Shown: one piece after another, positions 10,971-21,626 of the stretch
Layout: every line of letters starts with the position of its first letter
How positions within the stretch are numbered: position 1 is the first letter of the stretch
Source of the DNA: Benincasa hispida
Taxonomy: Eukaryota > Streptophyta > Magnoliopsida > Cucurbitales > Cucurbitaceae
DNA: 64,000 bases
Assembly (NCBI RefSeq): GCF_009727055.1
Contig: NC_052350.1
Span: 19,610,797 to 19,674,796 of the forward strand
Reading direction: 5' to 3'
The notes under the pieces: generated by a model
Seen by the model: only the letters and a program-made list of their open reading frames with translations
Told to the model about the DNA's origin: nothing
Database searches by the model: none
Translations under genes and position numbers: made by a program

Positions 10971-12262
10971 GTTTAACAGAAACTCAAAACAGCATACAAG
11001 ATGATGGTTTAAAGGATCCATTAACCTTTAAAAAGGCAATGGAAGATGTTGACAGGGAATAATGGATAAAAGCCATGGACGATGAAATGGAGTCTATGTA
11101 CTTCAACTCAGTCTGGGAACTTGTAGATCAACCAAAAGGTGTTACACCTATAGGTTGTAAGTGGATCTACAAGAGAAATGAGACCAAACTGGCAAGGTAC
11201 AAACCTATAAAGCCAGGCTCGTGGCAAAGGATTTTACCCAAAGAGAAGGAGTTGATTATGAAGAAACTTTTTCTCCTGTTGCCATGATTAAATCAATAAG
11301 AATGCTTCTTGCCATTACCACATATTATGATTATAAAATATGGCAAATGGATGTCAAGACAACTTTTCTGAATGGAGTCTCAACCAGAAGGGTTCGTCGA
11401 AACAGGACAAGTACAGAAAGTTTGTAAGCTTAATCGATCCATTTATGGATTGAAATAAGCGTCCAGATCCTGGAATATAAGATTTGACACTGCGATTAAA
11501 TCTTATGGCTTTGAACAGAACGTTGACAAATCTTGTGTATACAAGAAGATAGTGAACAAAACTGTAGCAATCTTAGTTCTGTACGTTGATGATATCTTGC
11601 TCATTGGGAATGAGATAAGCTTTCTAGCTGACATAAAGAGATGGTTAGCATCACAATTTCAAATGAAAGATTTGGGTGATTCTCAATATGTTCTAGGAAT
11701 ATAGATCTTTCGAGACCGAAAGAATAGAACATTAGCACTGTCTCAGGCATCTTATATTGACAAGTTGTTATCAAGGTATAATACGCAAAATTCCAAGAAA
11801 TGTTTATTACCTTTCAGGCATGGAATTCATTTTTTGAAGGAACAATGTCCTAAGACACTTCAAGAGGTTGAGGAGATGAATAGAATTCCATATGCTTCTA
11901 CAGTTAGGAGTTTGATGTACGTTATGTTGTGTACACGTCCCGACATATGTTTTGCAGTTGAAATCGTCAGTATATTCCAATCTAATCCTGGACACGATTA
12001 TTGGACCGCTGTCAAAAATATCTTCAAGTATCTTAGAAGAACGAGGAACTATATGCTTGGGTATGGACTTAAGGATTTGATCCTTATGAGATACACTGAT
12101 TCTAATTTTTAGACTGACGTAGATTCTAGAAAATCTACTTCAGGATCAATTTTCACTTTTAACGGAGGAGCTATATTTTGGAGAAGCATCAAGCAAAGTT
12201 ATATCGCTGATCCATTCACCAAGGCCCTCTCGGCTAAAATTTTCAAGGGCCACCTAGTTTGA
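10971..12262 (+). pseudogene. pol: reverse transcriptase and partial RNase H (inner copia)
   Basis: The reverse transcriptase start is recognisable as EDVDREQWIKAMDDEMESMY followed by PIGCKWIYKR. FTQREGVDYEETFSPVA and WQMDVKTTFLNG lie near 11230-11370, and the catalytic Y-V-D-D at 11582-11593 (LYVDDILLIGNE). Frames shift near 11200 and 11400, and stops occur at about 11060, 11456 and 11702. The RNase H part (from about 12130) reads GAIFWRSIKQSYIAD and jumps straight to PFTKALSAKIFKGHLV. Against the outer copy, about 200 bp of RNase H, including the MEAEYVA segment, is deleted. Confidence 0.87.
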
Positions 12263-12400
12263 CTAGGACTCTGAGGAGTGTAATCTAGGGCAAGCCGGAG
12301 AATGTCTATGGTATTGTAGATGCCCTAGTTTATTGTATTTTCCCCATTATGTATCTCAACATTATATTGTATATATTTGTTCTCACTGAAGTTTTAGTCC

Positions 12401-12411
12401 AAGTGAGAGAT
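12401..12411 (+). other. Polypurine tract (inner copia)
   Basis: AAGTGAGAGAT lies directly before the 3' LTR start, where plus-strand DNA priming occurs in LTR elements. The outer element has AAGTGGGAGAT in the same place. Confidence 0.8.
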
Positions 12412-14158
12412 TGTTAGCAATGTCTTAGAACTTGCAGTTCGTGTTAAACATTCTATTTTATCAATAACGATGACTTGTTGATTTTGCATCTTATTATAAA
12501 AATCCAATAAACGCATCATTGGCTATAGTCTGAATGCTGTAACTTTATGTAGTGATATAAACAAGATCAAGTTGATAGTATATAGCCTAAATGGTCTAAT
12601 AAGTATATGGATGAAATTGGGTATCTCATTCTGGTAACACTATTGGATGCGGCCCATTTTGTAGTTATTACAAGAAGTTATAAGGTGCTACAAACAATGT
12701 GATCCATAAATCGTTCATGTTAAAACTGGACCACGAAAATAGTCACTTTTCTTTATAACGACCGTTTACTGTTAAAACTGACTATTTCATTTATTATATA
12801 ACCTAGGTTAACTCGATCTTAATTCTGAGCTAGCTATGAACTTCTGTTTGTTCGGGATTATCCGTTGATCTGCAAACGGTGAGAGTAGTCCAACAGCACT
12901 GCTCAATAACCTTACCATTTTGGGGATAAGTTTGGATGAATAGCTGGGGACATAGCCTTGCAAGTTGGAATTCACTCCTACCCTATTTAGGATTAGCAGA
13001 TAGGTTATTCTCTTACGTACTGACTCCAGGTCTTAAACAAACAGGGCCCTGCCTTCTCATGATAAAGAAATGATTTGATTCATAGAGATTATGAATCAGA
13101 ATTGTTCATTAGAAGATCAGTAGGAACTTAAGGAACAAAATGTAGTCATAGGGGTAAAACGGTATTTTTGACCTAGCTGTGATTACGAACAACCTGTGAA
13201 GGATCGACTTACTGATTATGGTTATTAAGTGGACATAATATATCTACAATGAGGGGAGTTCAACTATGGGCTATAGTGGAATGTCCCATTAGTTAACGAA
13301 TGGGGGTTAGATCGGACTAATGAGTTTAGTCGATTAATCTGAATCGTTGGAGCCCATGATTTGTCGGTCCGCAAGGTCCCCCTACTAACTCGTAAATGGA
13401 TAATCTTTAGGGTAGCTTGAAAAATTAATTTGAAATGTTCAAGTTAAACGAAACAAGAGAATATATATTTAAATATGATTTAAATATATGAAGATGATTA
13501 TTGTGCACAAATTAATTTAATATTTTATACTAAATTAATCAATATTTTAAATTAATTTATGAAATTAATTTAACAAAATCATTTTTGAATTAAAATGGTT
13601 TTAAATCATTTTATGTTTTAAAAAGAAAAAATGGAAAATCGTTTTGCATGGTTGCACAAAATGGAAAATGAATTTTCTCCATTACCTTCATCTTTATGCT
13701 CACACAAAAGCCATTATCCTCTCTACTTTGATTCTCCAAGCATGAGCTACAAGTCATACACTCCATCTCTTTGCATGTTCATCTACTATATATAAATAAG
13801 ATTGGAGTCATTGAAGATGGATGGAATGCAGAATTTTGAGAGAAAATTTTATGTGAAGAAGAAATTGTCTTCTTTAATCGGCTGTTGTGAGCTCCTCTTT
13901 CTTCTCCACATCTTTAAGTTGTTCTTGAGTCCCATAACTCTGCTTAAAGCTCCAAGAGCATAGTAGGGAAGGCTTTGAGGTGGTTCACGGTGATATCAAG
14001 TGAAGATAGCAATTGTACAAACGTTTTCTTGGATAGTTCATCAAATGTATGTTCTGAAAACCCACTTTTTAGAAGAGCATGCTTTAGTTTTTGTCAAAAT
14101 TAGTGAATTAGAATTATGGATCCTTGATACTTCCGCTGTATGTTATTTAACTCTTTCA
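12412..14158 (+). repeat. 3' LTR of the inner copia element
   Basis: Starts TGTTAGCAAT, ends CTCTTTCA, 1747 bp. Compared with the 5' LTR it lacks about 45 bp near 12720 and gains about 30 bp near 13590. An ORF of 153 codons starting at 14000 runs from this LTR into the outer gag; it is a chance fusion. Confidence 0.9.
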
Positions 14159-14690
14159 ACTATAAAATATGTTTATAACTCTCGCATGAAAGATGGAACC
14201 AATGTCAGGGAGCATGTCCTAGACATGATGGTTCACTTTAACATTGCAGAAGCTCACAGGGCTACCACAGATGAAACTAGTCAAGTTAGTATGATTTTGG
14301 AATCTCTTCCGAAGAGCTACCTGACCTTCTGTACTAATGTCATAATGAATAAGATTGACAACAATTTGACTACTTTGTTAAATGAACTTCAGACTTACCA
14401 ATCGATGATGAAATTAAAAGAGAGTGAAGAAAATGTTGTTTCACGTCAGAGAAAATTTTGAAGGGATCATCTTCAGGAACGAAGCCTTCAGATAAAAAGA
14501 AGTCTGACCCTTCATCACCTAAAGATAAAAGTGTACAGATGGAGAAAAAGGGGAAAAGGAATAAAAAACCTACTACAAAGAAAAACAAAGCTCCTAAAGG
14601 AAATTGTTTCCTTGTGGAGAAGATGTGCATTGGAAAAGAAATTGCCCAAAGTATAATCAAGACAAATCAGATTTATTTGTAGTTGAAACA
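14159..14690 (+). pseudogene. gag, C-terminal part (outer copia), disrupted
   Basis: This continues the gag interrupted at 4406: YNSRMKDGTNVREHVLDMMV, then SMILESLPKSYLTF and LLNELQTYQSMMKL. Ser/Lys-rich linker sequence follows (14460-14590). The zinc knuckle region at about 14605-14655 has lost a base inside C-F-x-C, so the CCHC box is split between frames. The first five bases are the target-site copy made by the inner element. Confidence 0.85.
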
Positions 14691-14874
14691 TGTTTAGTGA
14701 AAAATTCTCTCTTAACTTGGATATTAGATTCAGGTGTCGCTAACCATGTTTGTACTTTTCTACGGGAAACTAGTTCTTGGAATCAACTCTCAAAACACGA
14801 TATGACTTTCAAGATGGGAACAAAAGAAGTCATTTCAACTGAAGCAGTGGGAGACATCAAGTTATATTTTGGAG
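14691..14874 (+). pseudogene. pol: protease start (outer copia)
   Basis: TWILDSGVANHVCTFLRETS shows the D-S-G catalytic motif, with V replacing the usual A/T at the next position. It continues to MTFKMGTKEVISTEAVGDIK and is cut at 14874 by the gypsy-type LTR. The frame resumes after 17897 with ESFILL. Confidence 0.85.
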
Positions 14875-15239
14875 TGTAAACCCCGTACTCCATTTTTCCT
14901 ACATAAGTGAGTAACAAGTGTGTTAAGTAAAATTATGAAAGGAGGTAAAGAAAGTAGGCAGATGGAGGAAGAAAATTCTAAATGTTGGAAATACTTAGTC
15001 AAGGGTGGGTTTTAGATAATATAAAAAGTAAAAATTGGCTAAGTATGGAAGCAAAGTGTAGGCATACGTTGATAGAGAAGTGTGGATGCATGAGGTTGCA
15101 TGTGTAGCAACCAAGGCTTGTAGAGGGTAAGTGTTGAAGGCAAGGATAAACTATGTGTTGGTACTAAGGATGAACACATGAGTTGAAAGGCATGATGCGT
15201 TGATAAGGCTTGCGGTAGCCTCAAGTGTATGCGAGTAAA

Positions 15240-15790
15240 GGCGCTGGACGATCGTGTAGCAGATGATTGGCACTATACAATTGGGTATGCGATCGTCTAG
15301 TAAGTGATCGACACTACACGATGAGGTAGGCGATCGTGTAGGCAGGCATTGGGCAATCGTGCAGTAATTACGCGGAGGTAAACGATGCTCGCAGTAGCTA
15401 AGCGATAGGCTATGTGCGAGATCAGCGAGACCGCTGAGAGTGAGATTGTTGAATGTGAGAATCGTTTGCAACGAATTGAGCTAGACGATAGGCGTTGGGC
15501 ACTAGACGATACGAAGGATCTCACTAAACGATAGCGCTATATGTTGGACGATAGCATTAAGCGATGGGGCGTTGGCACTGCACGATCGATATCAGCACTA
15601 GACGATGAGCTGCACGACGAGCGCTAGACGATAGACGTTGAATGCTAAATGATAGATGTTGAATGCTAGATGATAGACATTGAATGCTAGACGATAGATG
15701 TTGAATGCTAGACGATAGACGTTGAATGCTAGACGATAGGCACTGGGCGTTAGACGATGGAGTATGCGATGCACGCTAAATTTATATTAT
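15240..15790 (+). repeat. ACGAT motif island in the gypsy-type LTR, with 21-bp tandem repeats
   Basis: Variants of 'ctagacgat', 'acgatcgtgtag' and 'taggcgatcgt' recur throughout. From 15623 they become regular: five full copies of the 21-bp unit GCTAGACGATAGACGTTGAA+T (15623-15727) and a partial sixth. The island lies upstream of the TATA-like boxes, so in the presumed U3 region. The related LTR 55311-56370 has no such island. Confidence 0.85.
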
Positions 15791-16914
15791 GAGGCGAAGG
15801 CCTAACATGGGTTATAAAAGAAGGGAAGGAAAAATAAATTAATTAAAGAAATTCACTAATGGGAATTGGTCGGAAGCACTAAGTGCTGAATGAGGTGGTA
15901 GTTTAACCCTTGAAACGGGGAGGCGGAAGGAAGTATAAAAGGGAGAGGAATTCAGAAGCTCAGTTTTGGAAAATGACTTGAGCAAATTAAGTGAGATTGG
16001 TGCCATTCGAAAGCTGAGAGAATCTAGTTTTGAAGTTGTTTTGCTGGAGAAAGATCTCACTTGGAGAATAGCAAAAAGTGAAGAATTTGCAGAAGGGGCA
16101 GATTCTCGGATTAATTAGGGTCCGAAGTGAATATTGGAAGCTCCAAGCCAAGTTACAAGATGGGGCCAATATTTTAATGTAAGAAAGTTAACTCAATTTT
16201 AAACAAGTTTTTAGAAGAAAGTTTCTTAAAAATAATTCTGGATTTTGAATTATGATTTTTGAAGTTGAAACAGGGAATCGGTTCATAAACAGACAGCTGC
16301 TTGGGAAGAATAAGCAAGTAGCTCACCATAGTGAACGAGAGCGAGCGAGAGATAAGAAAATGAGCGAGAGTAAGCAAGAGATAAGAAAATAAGCGAGAGC
16401 GAGAGTGAATAAAGGAAGAGGAGGATCTCGCTAAGGATGAAATTCTCGCTGGAAAGTCACAAATCTCGCTGGAAGTGGTAAGTCTCGCTGATGAGGATGA
16501 TCTCGCTTATGATGATCATCTTACTAGTAATGCTATTTTGTTGGTGAAAGTTCCAGTAGTAAGCGAGCTACCTGAAGCATTTTGCTAAGAATTCAAAGGA
16601 ATCTAACTGGGGATTATGTCCTTTCAGGCCAAGAGGAGCTAAGAGAGGCATATAAACTGTTAGGAACCCCGACAAACAGTGAATGACTCTAAATGCTTTA
16701 AGTTTTTTAAGTAAATTGCTAATGCTTATGAAAGTTTAGAAATGCATGTTTACTGAAAGCTATTTATGACAACTATTCTCAAATGGTTACCAAGCAATGC
16801 ATCTCACATTAATGTTATATTTATGCTATGCTTTTCAATGACCATGAGGATGCATTAGTATGGAATATTTTTGGGCAACTAAGTCATTAAGAGATAAGAA
16901 TATGCAAGTTAAGT

Positions 16915-17115
16915 ATGAGTAGCTCAGTACTGAAGGACTAGTTGAGAAGGTACTGAAGCTCAGTCTTAGAATTTGAACAGCTCAGTACTGAAGTACACGG
17001 AGAGGGTACTAAAGCTTTGTCTTAGGATTTGAATAGCTCGATACTGAAGGACATGGAGAAGGTATCCGAGCAGCTTGATAATGAAGTACACAGAGAAGGT
17101 ATCTGAGCAGTAGTA
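16915..17115 (+). repeat. Diverged tandem repeats in the gypsy-type LTR
   Basis: Three to four imperfect copies of a unit of about 60 bp. Each contains 'agctcagtactgaag', then 'gagaaggtact' or 'gagaaggtatc', then 'cttag.atttgaa'. Confidence 0.7.
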
Positions 17116-17897
17116 CCTAAGGTATGACGATACTTAAACTAGAATCACACGAATGAAAGAAAAGTTGTTATTGGTAGTGTCGAGATCACTCCACACTAGT
17201 TATGGATTGACGTTGAGGAATTGGGTAAAGGTTCTCTTTCAACTAAAGATGCAAGTTATGATTGTAGGAAGTGAACAAAAAGGTTCCTTCCCAGTTAAGT
17301 AGTAATGCAGTAAAGAATGATAAGGAGTGAGCAACAAGGCCACTCTAGACTAATAGACTAAGGCATAGTCTAGCAAAGTAAGTAAAGTGCTATATGATGT
17401 TGATGATGACATGAATAATAGTTGTCAGGTTTATGTTTTCAGTTAAAGCTTTCAGTTTTAATGTCAAATTTATGTATGAACGTTATGCTTTAAATGCTAG
17501 TCACTCACTGGGTTTCTAACTCATGTTTTCAAATGTTTTCTTTTTAGGTAGCGGTCAGTTCTCAAAATACTTCTCTGTTGTTGCTCTGCCACTTAAAGAG
17601 TCAGGTTGAAGGAAGCTTAATTGAAGACCTGTATTAGTTAGTACACATGTGTCTATCAGATAGGGACTAGTATTCTACATGGGGCTCACTACGTTGTAAT
17701 ATTCATGTATAATAGTGCTATGAAACCCTGTAATATAAATGTGTTAAGTTTTGTTCGTATATTGATGGAATGTACGTATTCAGGGTCTGAGCAAATTTAA
17801 CAGGTTAGATAGACAGTAAGTGCCAGCAAGAGGGTTGGTGACTGCTGCAGTTACCACACCATCTAGGTTAAGAGGGTAATCTGGAGTGGGGTTGGCA

Positions 17898-18836
17898 TGG
17901 AGAGTCTTTTATCTTGTTAAAAAATGTATATTATGTACCAAAGTCAAAAAGAAACTTGATCTCCATATCTTGTCTGTTGGAACAATATGTATAAAGTATC
18001 TTTTGAAATTAATAAAGTGTTCGCTTTTTCAAGAGGTGTTCATATTTGCTCTGCTAGACTTGAAAAAAACTTGTTATGTATTAAAACCAATTGAAGCAAA
18101 ATCTATTTTAAATATAGAGATGTTTAAAATGGCAAAAACTCAAAAAAAAAAAAAAAAAAAAAAAAAAATCCTAACGCCTATCTTTAGCACCTTAGGCTTA
18201 GTCACATTAATCTCAACAAGATTGAAAGATTAGTTAAAAACGGTCATCTAAATCAGTTAGAAGACAATTCTTTACCTTCTTGTGAATCATGTCTTGAAGG
18301 AAAAATGACTAAAAGATCTTTTTCTAGAAAAGGTCTTCGTGCCAAAGAACCCCTCGAACTTATACATCTAAACTTTTATGGTCCAATGAATGTATGAGCA
18401 CGAGGTGGATATGAATATTTTGTCAGTTTCATTGATGACTATTCTAGATATGACTATATTTATTTAGAAGTCTAAAATTCTCGAAAAGTTCACGGAATTT
18501 AAGACTGAAACTGAAAACTTATTAGGTAAAAGAATTAAAACATTTCGATCCGATTGAGATGGTGAGTACATGGATTTGCAATTCCATAACTATTTAGTAG
18601 ATCATGGAATTCAATCCCAACTCGCAGCACCTGGAACATCACAACAAAATGTTGTTGCAGAAAGGAGAAATCGAACCTTGTTAGAGAAATCGAACCTTTT
18701 GGGGGTATGCACTACAGACTACGGTAGATTTTCTGAACATGGTTCCCTCAAAAAGTGTTTAAAAAAAACCGTATGAGTTGTGGAAAGGACATAGAGGTAG
18801 TTTACATTACTTCTAAATCTGGGGATGTCCGGCACA
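17898..18836 (+). pseudogene. pol: protease end and integrase (outer copia)
   Basis: The frame resumes with an ESFILL-KNVYYVP-like segment. A poly-A run of about 25 bases (18143-18167) lies where the inner copy has a short Lys-rich stretch. The pre-integrase motif is decayed (a stop where WHLRLGHI has Trp). IHLNFYGPM replaces IHSDLCGPM, so the first catalytic Asp is mutated. The second Asp region is followed by GEYMDLQFHNY, then QQNVVAERRNRTLLEKSN at about 18640-18695. It retains the segment missing from the inner element. Several stops are present. Confidence 0.83.
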
Positions 18837-18840
18837 CGTA

Positions 18841-19495
18841 TTGGTACAAAACCCTAAGAAACTGGAACAACGTTCAAAATTATGCCTCTTTATAGGATAC
18901 CCTAAGGAAACAAAAGGTAGATTGTTCTATGATCCTCAAAAATATGAAGTATTTGTATCGACAAATACTACATTCTTGGAAGAAGGTCATATTAAAAATC
19001 ATCAACCTCGCAGTAAACTAATATTAAAAGAAATGACCAAAGACACTACAAACAAAACAACAAAAGTTGTTGATCAAACTGCTCCATCAACAATAGTTGT
19101 TGCCCCATCACATCCTTCTCAAGAGTTGAGAATGCCTCGACGTAGTAGGAGGGTTGTTATTCAACCTGAACACTACATGGGTTTAATACAAACTCAAGAC
19201 ATCATACTTGATGATGGTCTAGAGGATCCATTGACCTTTAAACAAGTAATGGAAGATGTTGATAGGGAACAATGGATAAAAGCCATGGATGTAGAAATGG
19301 AGTCAATGTACTTCAATTCTGTCTAGAAACTTGTAGATAAACCACATGAGGTTAAACCTATAGGTTGTAAATGGATCTATAAGAGGAAAAGAGATCAAAC
19401 TAGCAAGATGCAAATATATAAAACCAGACTCGTGGCAAAAGGTTTTACCTAAAGGGAGGGGGTTGATTATGAAGAAACCTCCTCTCATGTTGTTG
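18841..19495 (+). pseudogene. pol: integrase C-terminus and reverse transcriptase N-terminus (outer copia)
   Basis: A 161-codon open frame (18841-19326) gives LEQRSKLCLFIGYPKETKGR, FLEEGHIKNHQPRSKL, MPRRSRRVVIQPEHYMG and DREQWIKAMDVEMESMYF, the linker into reverse transcriptase. A stop replaces Trp at 19324. The next conserved stretch (KWIYKRKRDQTSKMQ...) is frameshifted near 19390. Homology ends at about 19495 with a VDYEETSSHV-like segment. The part up to and including YVDD is missing, replaced by the next insert. Confidence 0.85.
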
Positions 19496-19506
19496 GCGTA
19501 ATAATG

Positions 19507-19631
19507 TAATTTCAGTAACTTTAATGTTTGGAATTTCAGTAATTGTTCTTAGTTGGAGGGCATTTTTGAAATTTCAGTAACTTTAATATTTGGAATTTTA
19601 GTAATTGTTCTTAGTTGGAGGGCATTTTTGA
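19507..19631 (+). repeat. 62-bp tandem duplication
   Basis: Two near-identical copies (a few substitutions) of a unit containing 'tttcagtaactttaat' and 'gttcttagttggagggcat'. They adjoin the left junction of the gypsy-type fragment. Confidence 0.85.
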
Positions 19632-20969
19632 AATTTTGGACTTCAAGTGTAAGTGCGGAAATTTAATTGTTGGCGTGAAATTATTCAAATTGGAAATTAA
19701 TGGCAGGAATTAATTTTTTTTTAAACGAAAAGGAATTCAATAATATAAAACGGAAAGGAATTAAATGTAATTATATTTATTTCCTTTTTTTTTATTATTA
19801 TTATTATTATGGTTTTTTTTTAATAAAAAGTCAAACCCCACCCCCCTTTTCTTCCTCACGTTCGTGAGCCCGCCAACGCTGCCCAAAGCCACCGCGTCAA
19901 TTTCTTCTTCATGACCTCCATCCACCACTGCTCAAACGTCGTTCGCTTTTGCTGTCACTGGATCTATCGATTTGAGGTAAAGGATTTCTGCCGTTTGGGT
20001 TTGTTTTCGGTGGATTCTTGAACACTCATTTACTTTTGGCATCAATTGGTTGATACCCATTGTGTTTCAATTTTGGATTCAAGTTTGTGAAGGTATTAAG
20101 GTGTTGTTCAGTGAAGTTGGAGTTTTTTTTAGCGAGTTTTGGTAAGTTTTATGCTTTGATTACCTCTTGTGGATTAATTTTGATTGTTGAAAAATTTTGG
20201 TAAAGTCATTTGGAAGTGATTTTTTGACGAAGCTACATCTGGTAATTTATTTGAGACATTGGTAGTGAAGTATGTATTTGATTCAAGCTTTAATCATGTA
20301 AGCCTAATTTCAAATTATGATTAAGGGGTTGATTCAAGAATTTCATTCAAGATGAAGAAGAGTTTGGTTTGCTAATTATTTGGGCTTAAAATTGGAGGTT
20401 TGGAAGGTGAATTCGAATTGGACCACACCTTAGGTAAGGTTATCTGAAAATATTTTGTAATATTTGGGTGTTTGGAATTTGGCCTTAACTATTAATTTTA
20501 AAGCTTGGTTTATGTTAGGCTTGATTAAGGATTCAAGAATTTCACAAAGATTCAATTGCTTTTTGGTTCGACCTAATATCAAGGTAAGTAATCTTACTAC
20601 TGGAACTGTCCACGGGCCAGATATTAGATGTATGCTAGCATGTTAAATGAAGGTTATGGCAGAATGACAGCATGAATGATTGATAGTATAACATGATTAA
20701 AGTATGTTCTGTTACGAGATCCGAATTATTTATTTATGCATATAGACACTTGAATGCTAGTATGAGATTGTATGTGCTTCTATGGTTGTATTTGATCTGA
20801 TGATGTTGAGGTATACATGTATGTTGTAGAACCATGATGTTGAGATATATGTGTATGTTGTAGAGCCATGATGTTGAGGTTCATATGTATGTCATAGATT
20901 CGTACAGTGATGATTATGATGTTGAGACTGTGCAAATGTCCTTATTGATTAGTTAGATGCCCATTAGAT

Positions 20970-21073
20970 TTTGTGTTTCCTTCAGAATTCACCAGTTTGT
21001 GTTTCCTTCGGGATTCACCAGTTTGTGTCTCCTTCGGGATTCACCAGTTTGTGTCTCCTTCGAGATTCATCGG
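20970..21073 (+). repeat. 26-bp tandem repeat, four copies
   Basis: The unit is TTTGTGT(T/C)TCCTTCGGGATT followed by CACCAG, at exact 26-bp spacing (20970, 20996, 21022, 21048). Outer copies are diverged. There are no unique spacers, so it is not CRISPR-like. Confidence 0.88.
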
Positions 21074-21626
21074 AGGTAGTGGGCATACCTAACTACAGTA
21101 GGATAAGACTCAGTCTTCTTCTTGTTTCATGTGCATATGTGTCCCATAAGGATTAGAGCAGTTTATATGTTTCACTAAAGGTGGGTATCTAGAGGACATA
21201 GATCCCAGCCTGACCCCAGTAGTGGGGTTATTTACTGAGTATTTTATAATCATTCTTTCTCATATTGTTGTTTCAGGTAAGGGTAGAGATGCACCGGCAA
21301 TGGACAAGCGGAATTCGTGATCGAGCCACTGGGACTAGTTTTATGCTTCCGCTCATGAGATTTAGATTTCTTTTCATGTTTTTTCTTAACTTTCAGTTTT
21401 GATGTTTGAAACCTACTATTAAGAGTCGTTTTCAGACTTATTTATCATCATTTATGATTTATGGGTACCCTATTGTTGTTTTTAATATTTGAATTTAATG
21501 AAAGCATTTTGCACTTATCTCATTTATTTAGCATTTATTTCACCATAAAAGAGTGTCGTTTTAAGTTCCATGCATGCATGTATTTAGTAATGGCCTAACT
21601 TAAGTCCTAGGGGGTCGGGTCGTTAC

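Larger units (their letters stand above)
4407..14158 (+). mobile_element. Inner Ty1/copia retrotransposon, two LTRs, degenerate
   Basis: A full-structure element of the same family as its host: 5' LTR 4407-6170, primer-binding site 6173-6185, leader, gag, PR, IN, RT, partial RH, polypurine tract 12401-12411, and 3' LTR 12412-14158. Both LTRs run TG...CA. The flanking pentamers are GCTAT (4402-4406) and ACTAT (14159-14163), a 5-bp target duplication with one mismatch. The insertion lies inside gag of the outer element. By eye the LTRs differ at roughly 10 percent over their first 275 bp, mostly transitions, so the insertion is old. Several stops, frameshifts and deletions in gag-pol rule out autonomy. 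Confidence 0.93.
14875..17897 (+). mobile_element. Ty3/gypsy-type solo LTR, 3.0 kb
   Basis: The insert starts TGTAAACCCC and ends GGGGTTGGCA (TG...CA). It is flanked on both sides by TGGAG (14870-14874 and 17898-17902), a perfect 5-bp duplication. There is no internal coding region, so it is a solo LTR or a very long non-coding element. TATA-like boxes lie near 15819 and 15932. It contains a motif island (15240-15790), a purine-rich part with many 'gagcgagag' words (16340-16500), and diverged repeats (16915-17115). Segments match the reverse complement of 55311-56370, a much shorter relative. Confidence 0.85.
19496..21626 (+). mobile_element. Ty3/gypsy-type LTR fragment replacing part of the outer copia pol
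   Basis: The right end GGGTCGGGTCGTTACA is the classic 3' end of a plant gypsy LTR. The left end lacks the matching TGTAACGACC start, so the insert is 5'-truncated or rearranged. No target duplication is seen. Against the inner element, about 370 bp of reverse transcriptase (11280-11650) is gone, so insertion came with or was followed by deletion. The insert includes a 62-bp tandem duplication (19507-19631), a CpG-rich part (19850-19980) and a 26-bp repeat array (20970-21073). No protein is recognised. Confidence 0.7.

Noticed and set aside
14000..14461. 153-codon open frame on the plus strand
   Set aside because: It runs from the inner copia LTR across the insertion junction into the outer gag. 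Only the gag part is homologous; the rest is a chance fusion.
15623..15742. Regular 21-bp repeats as CRISPR-like
   Set aside because: No spacers, and the host is a plant retroelement LTR. It is a minisatellite.
20970..21073. Regular short repeats that could suggest a CRISPR array
   Set aside because: The 26-bp units are directly tandem with no unique spacers, inside a plant LTR fragment.
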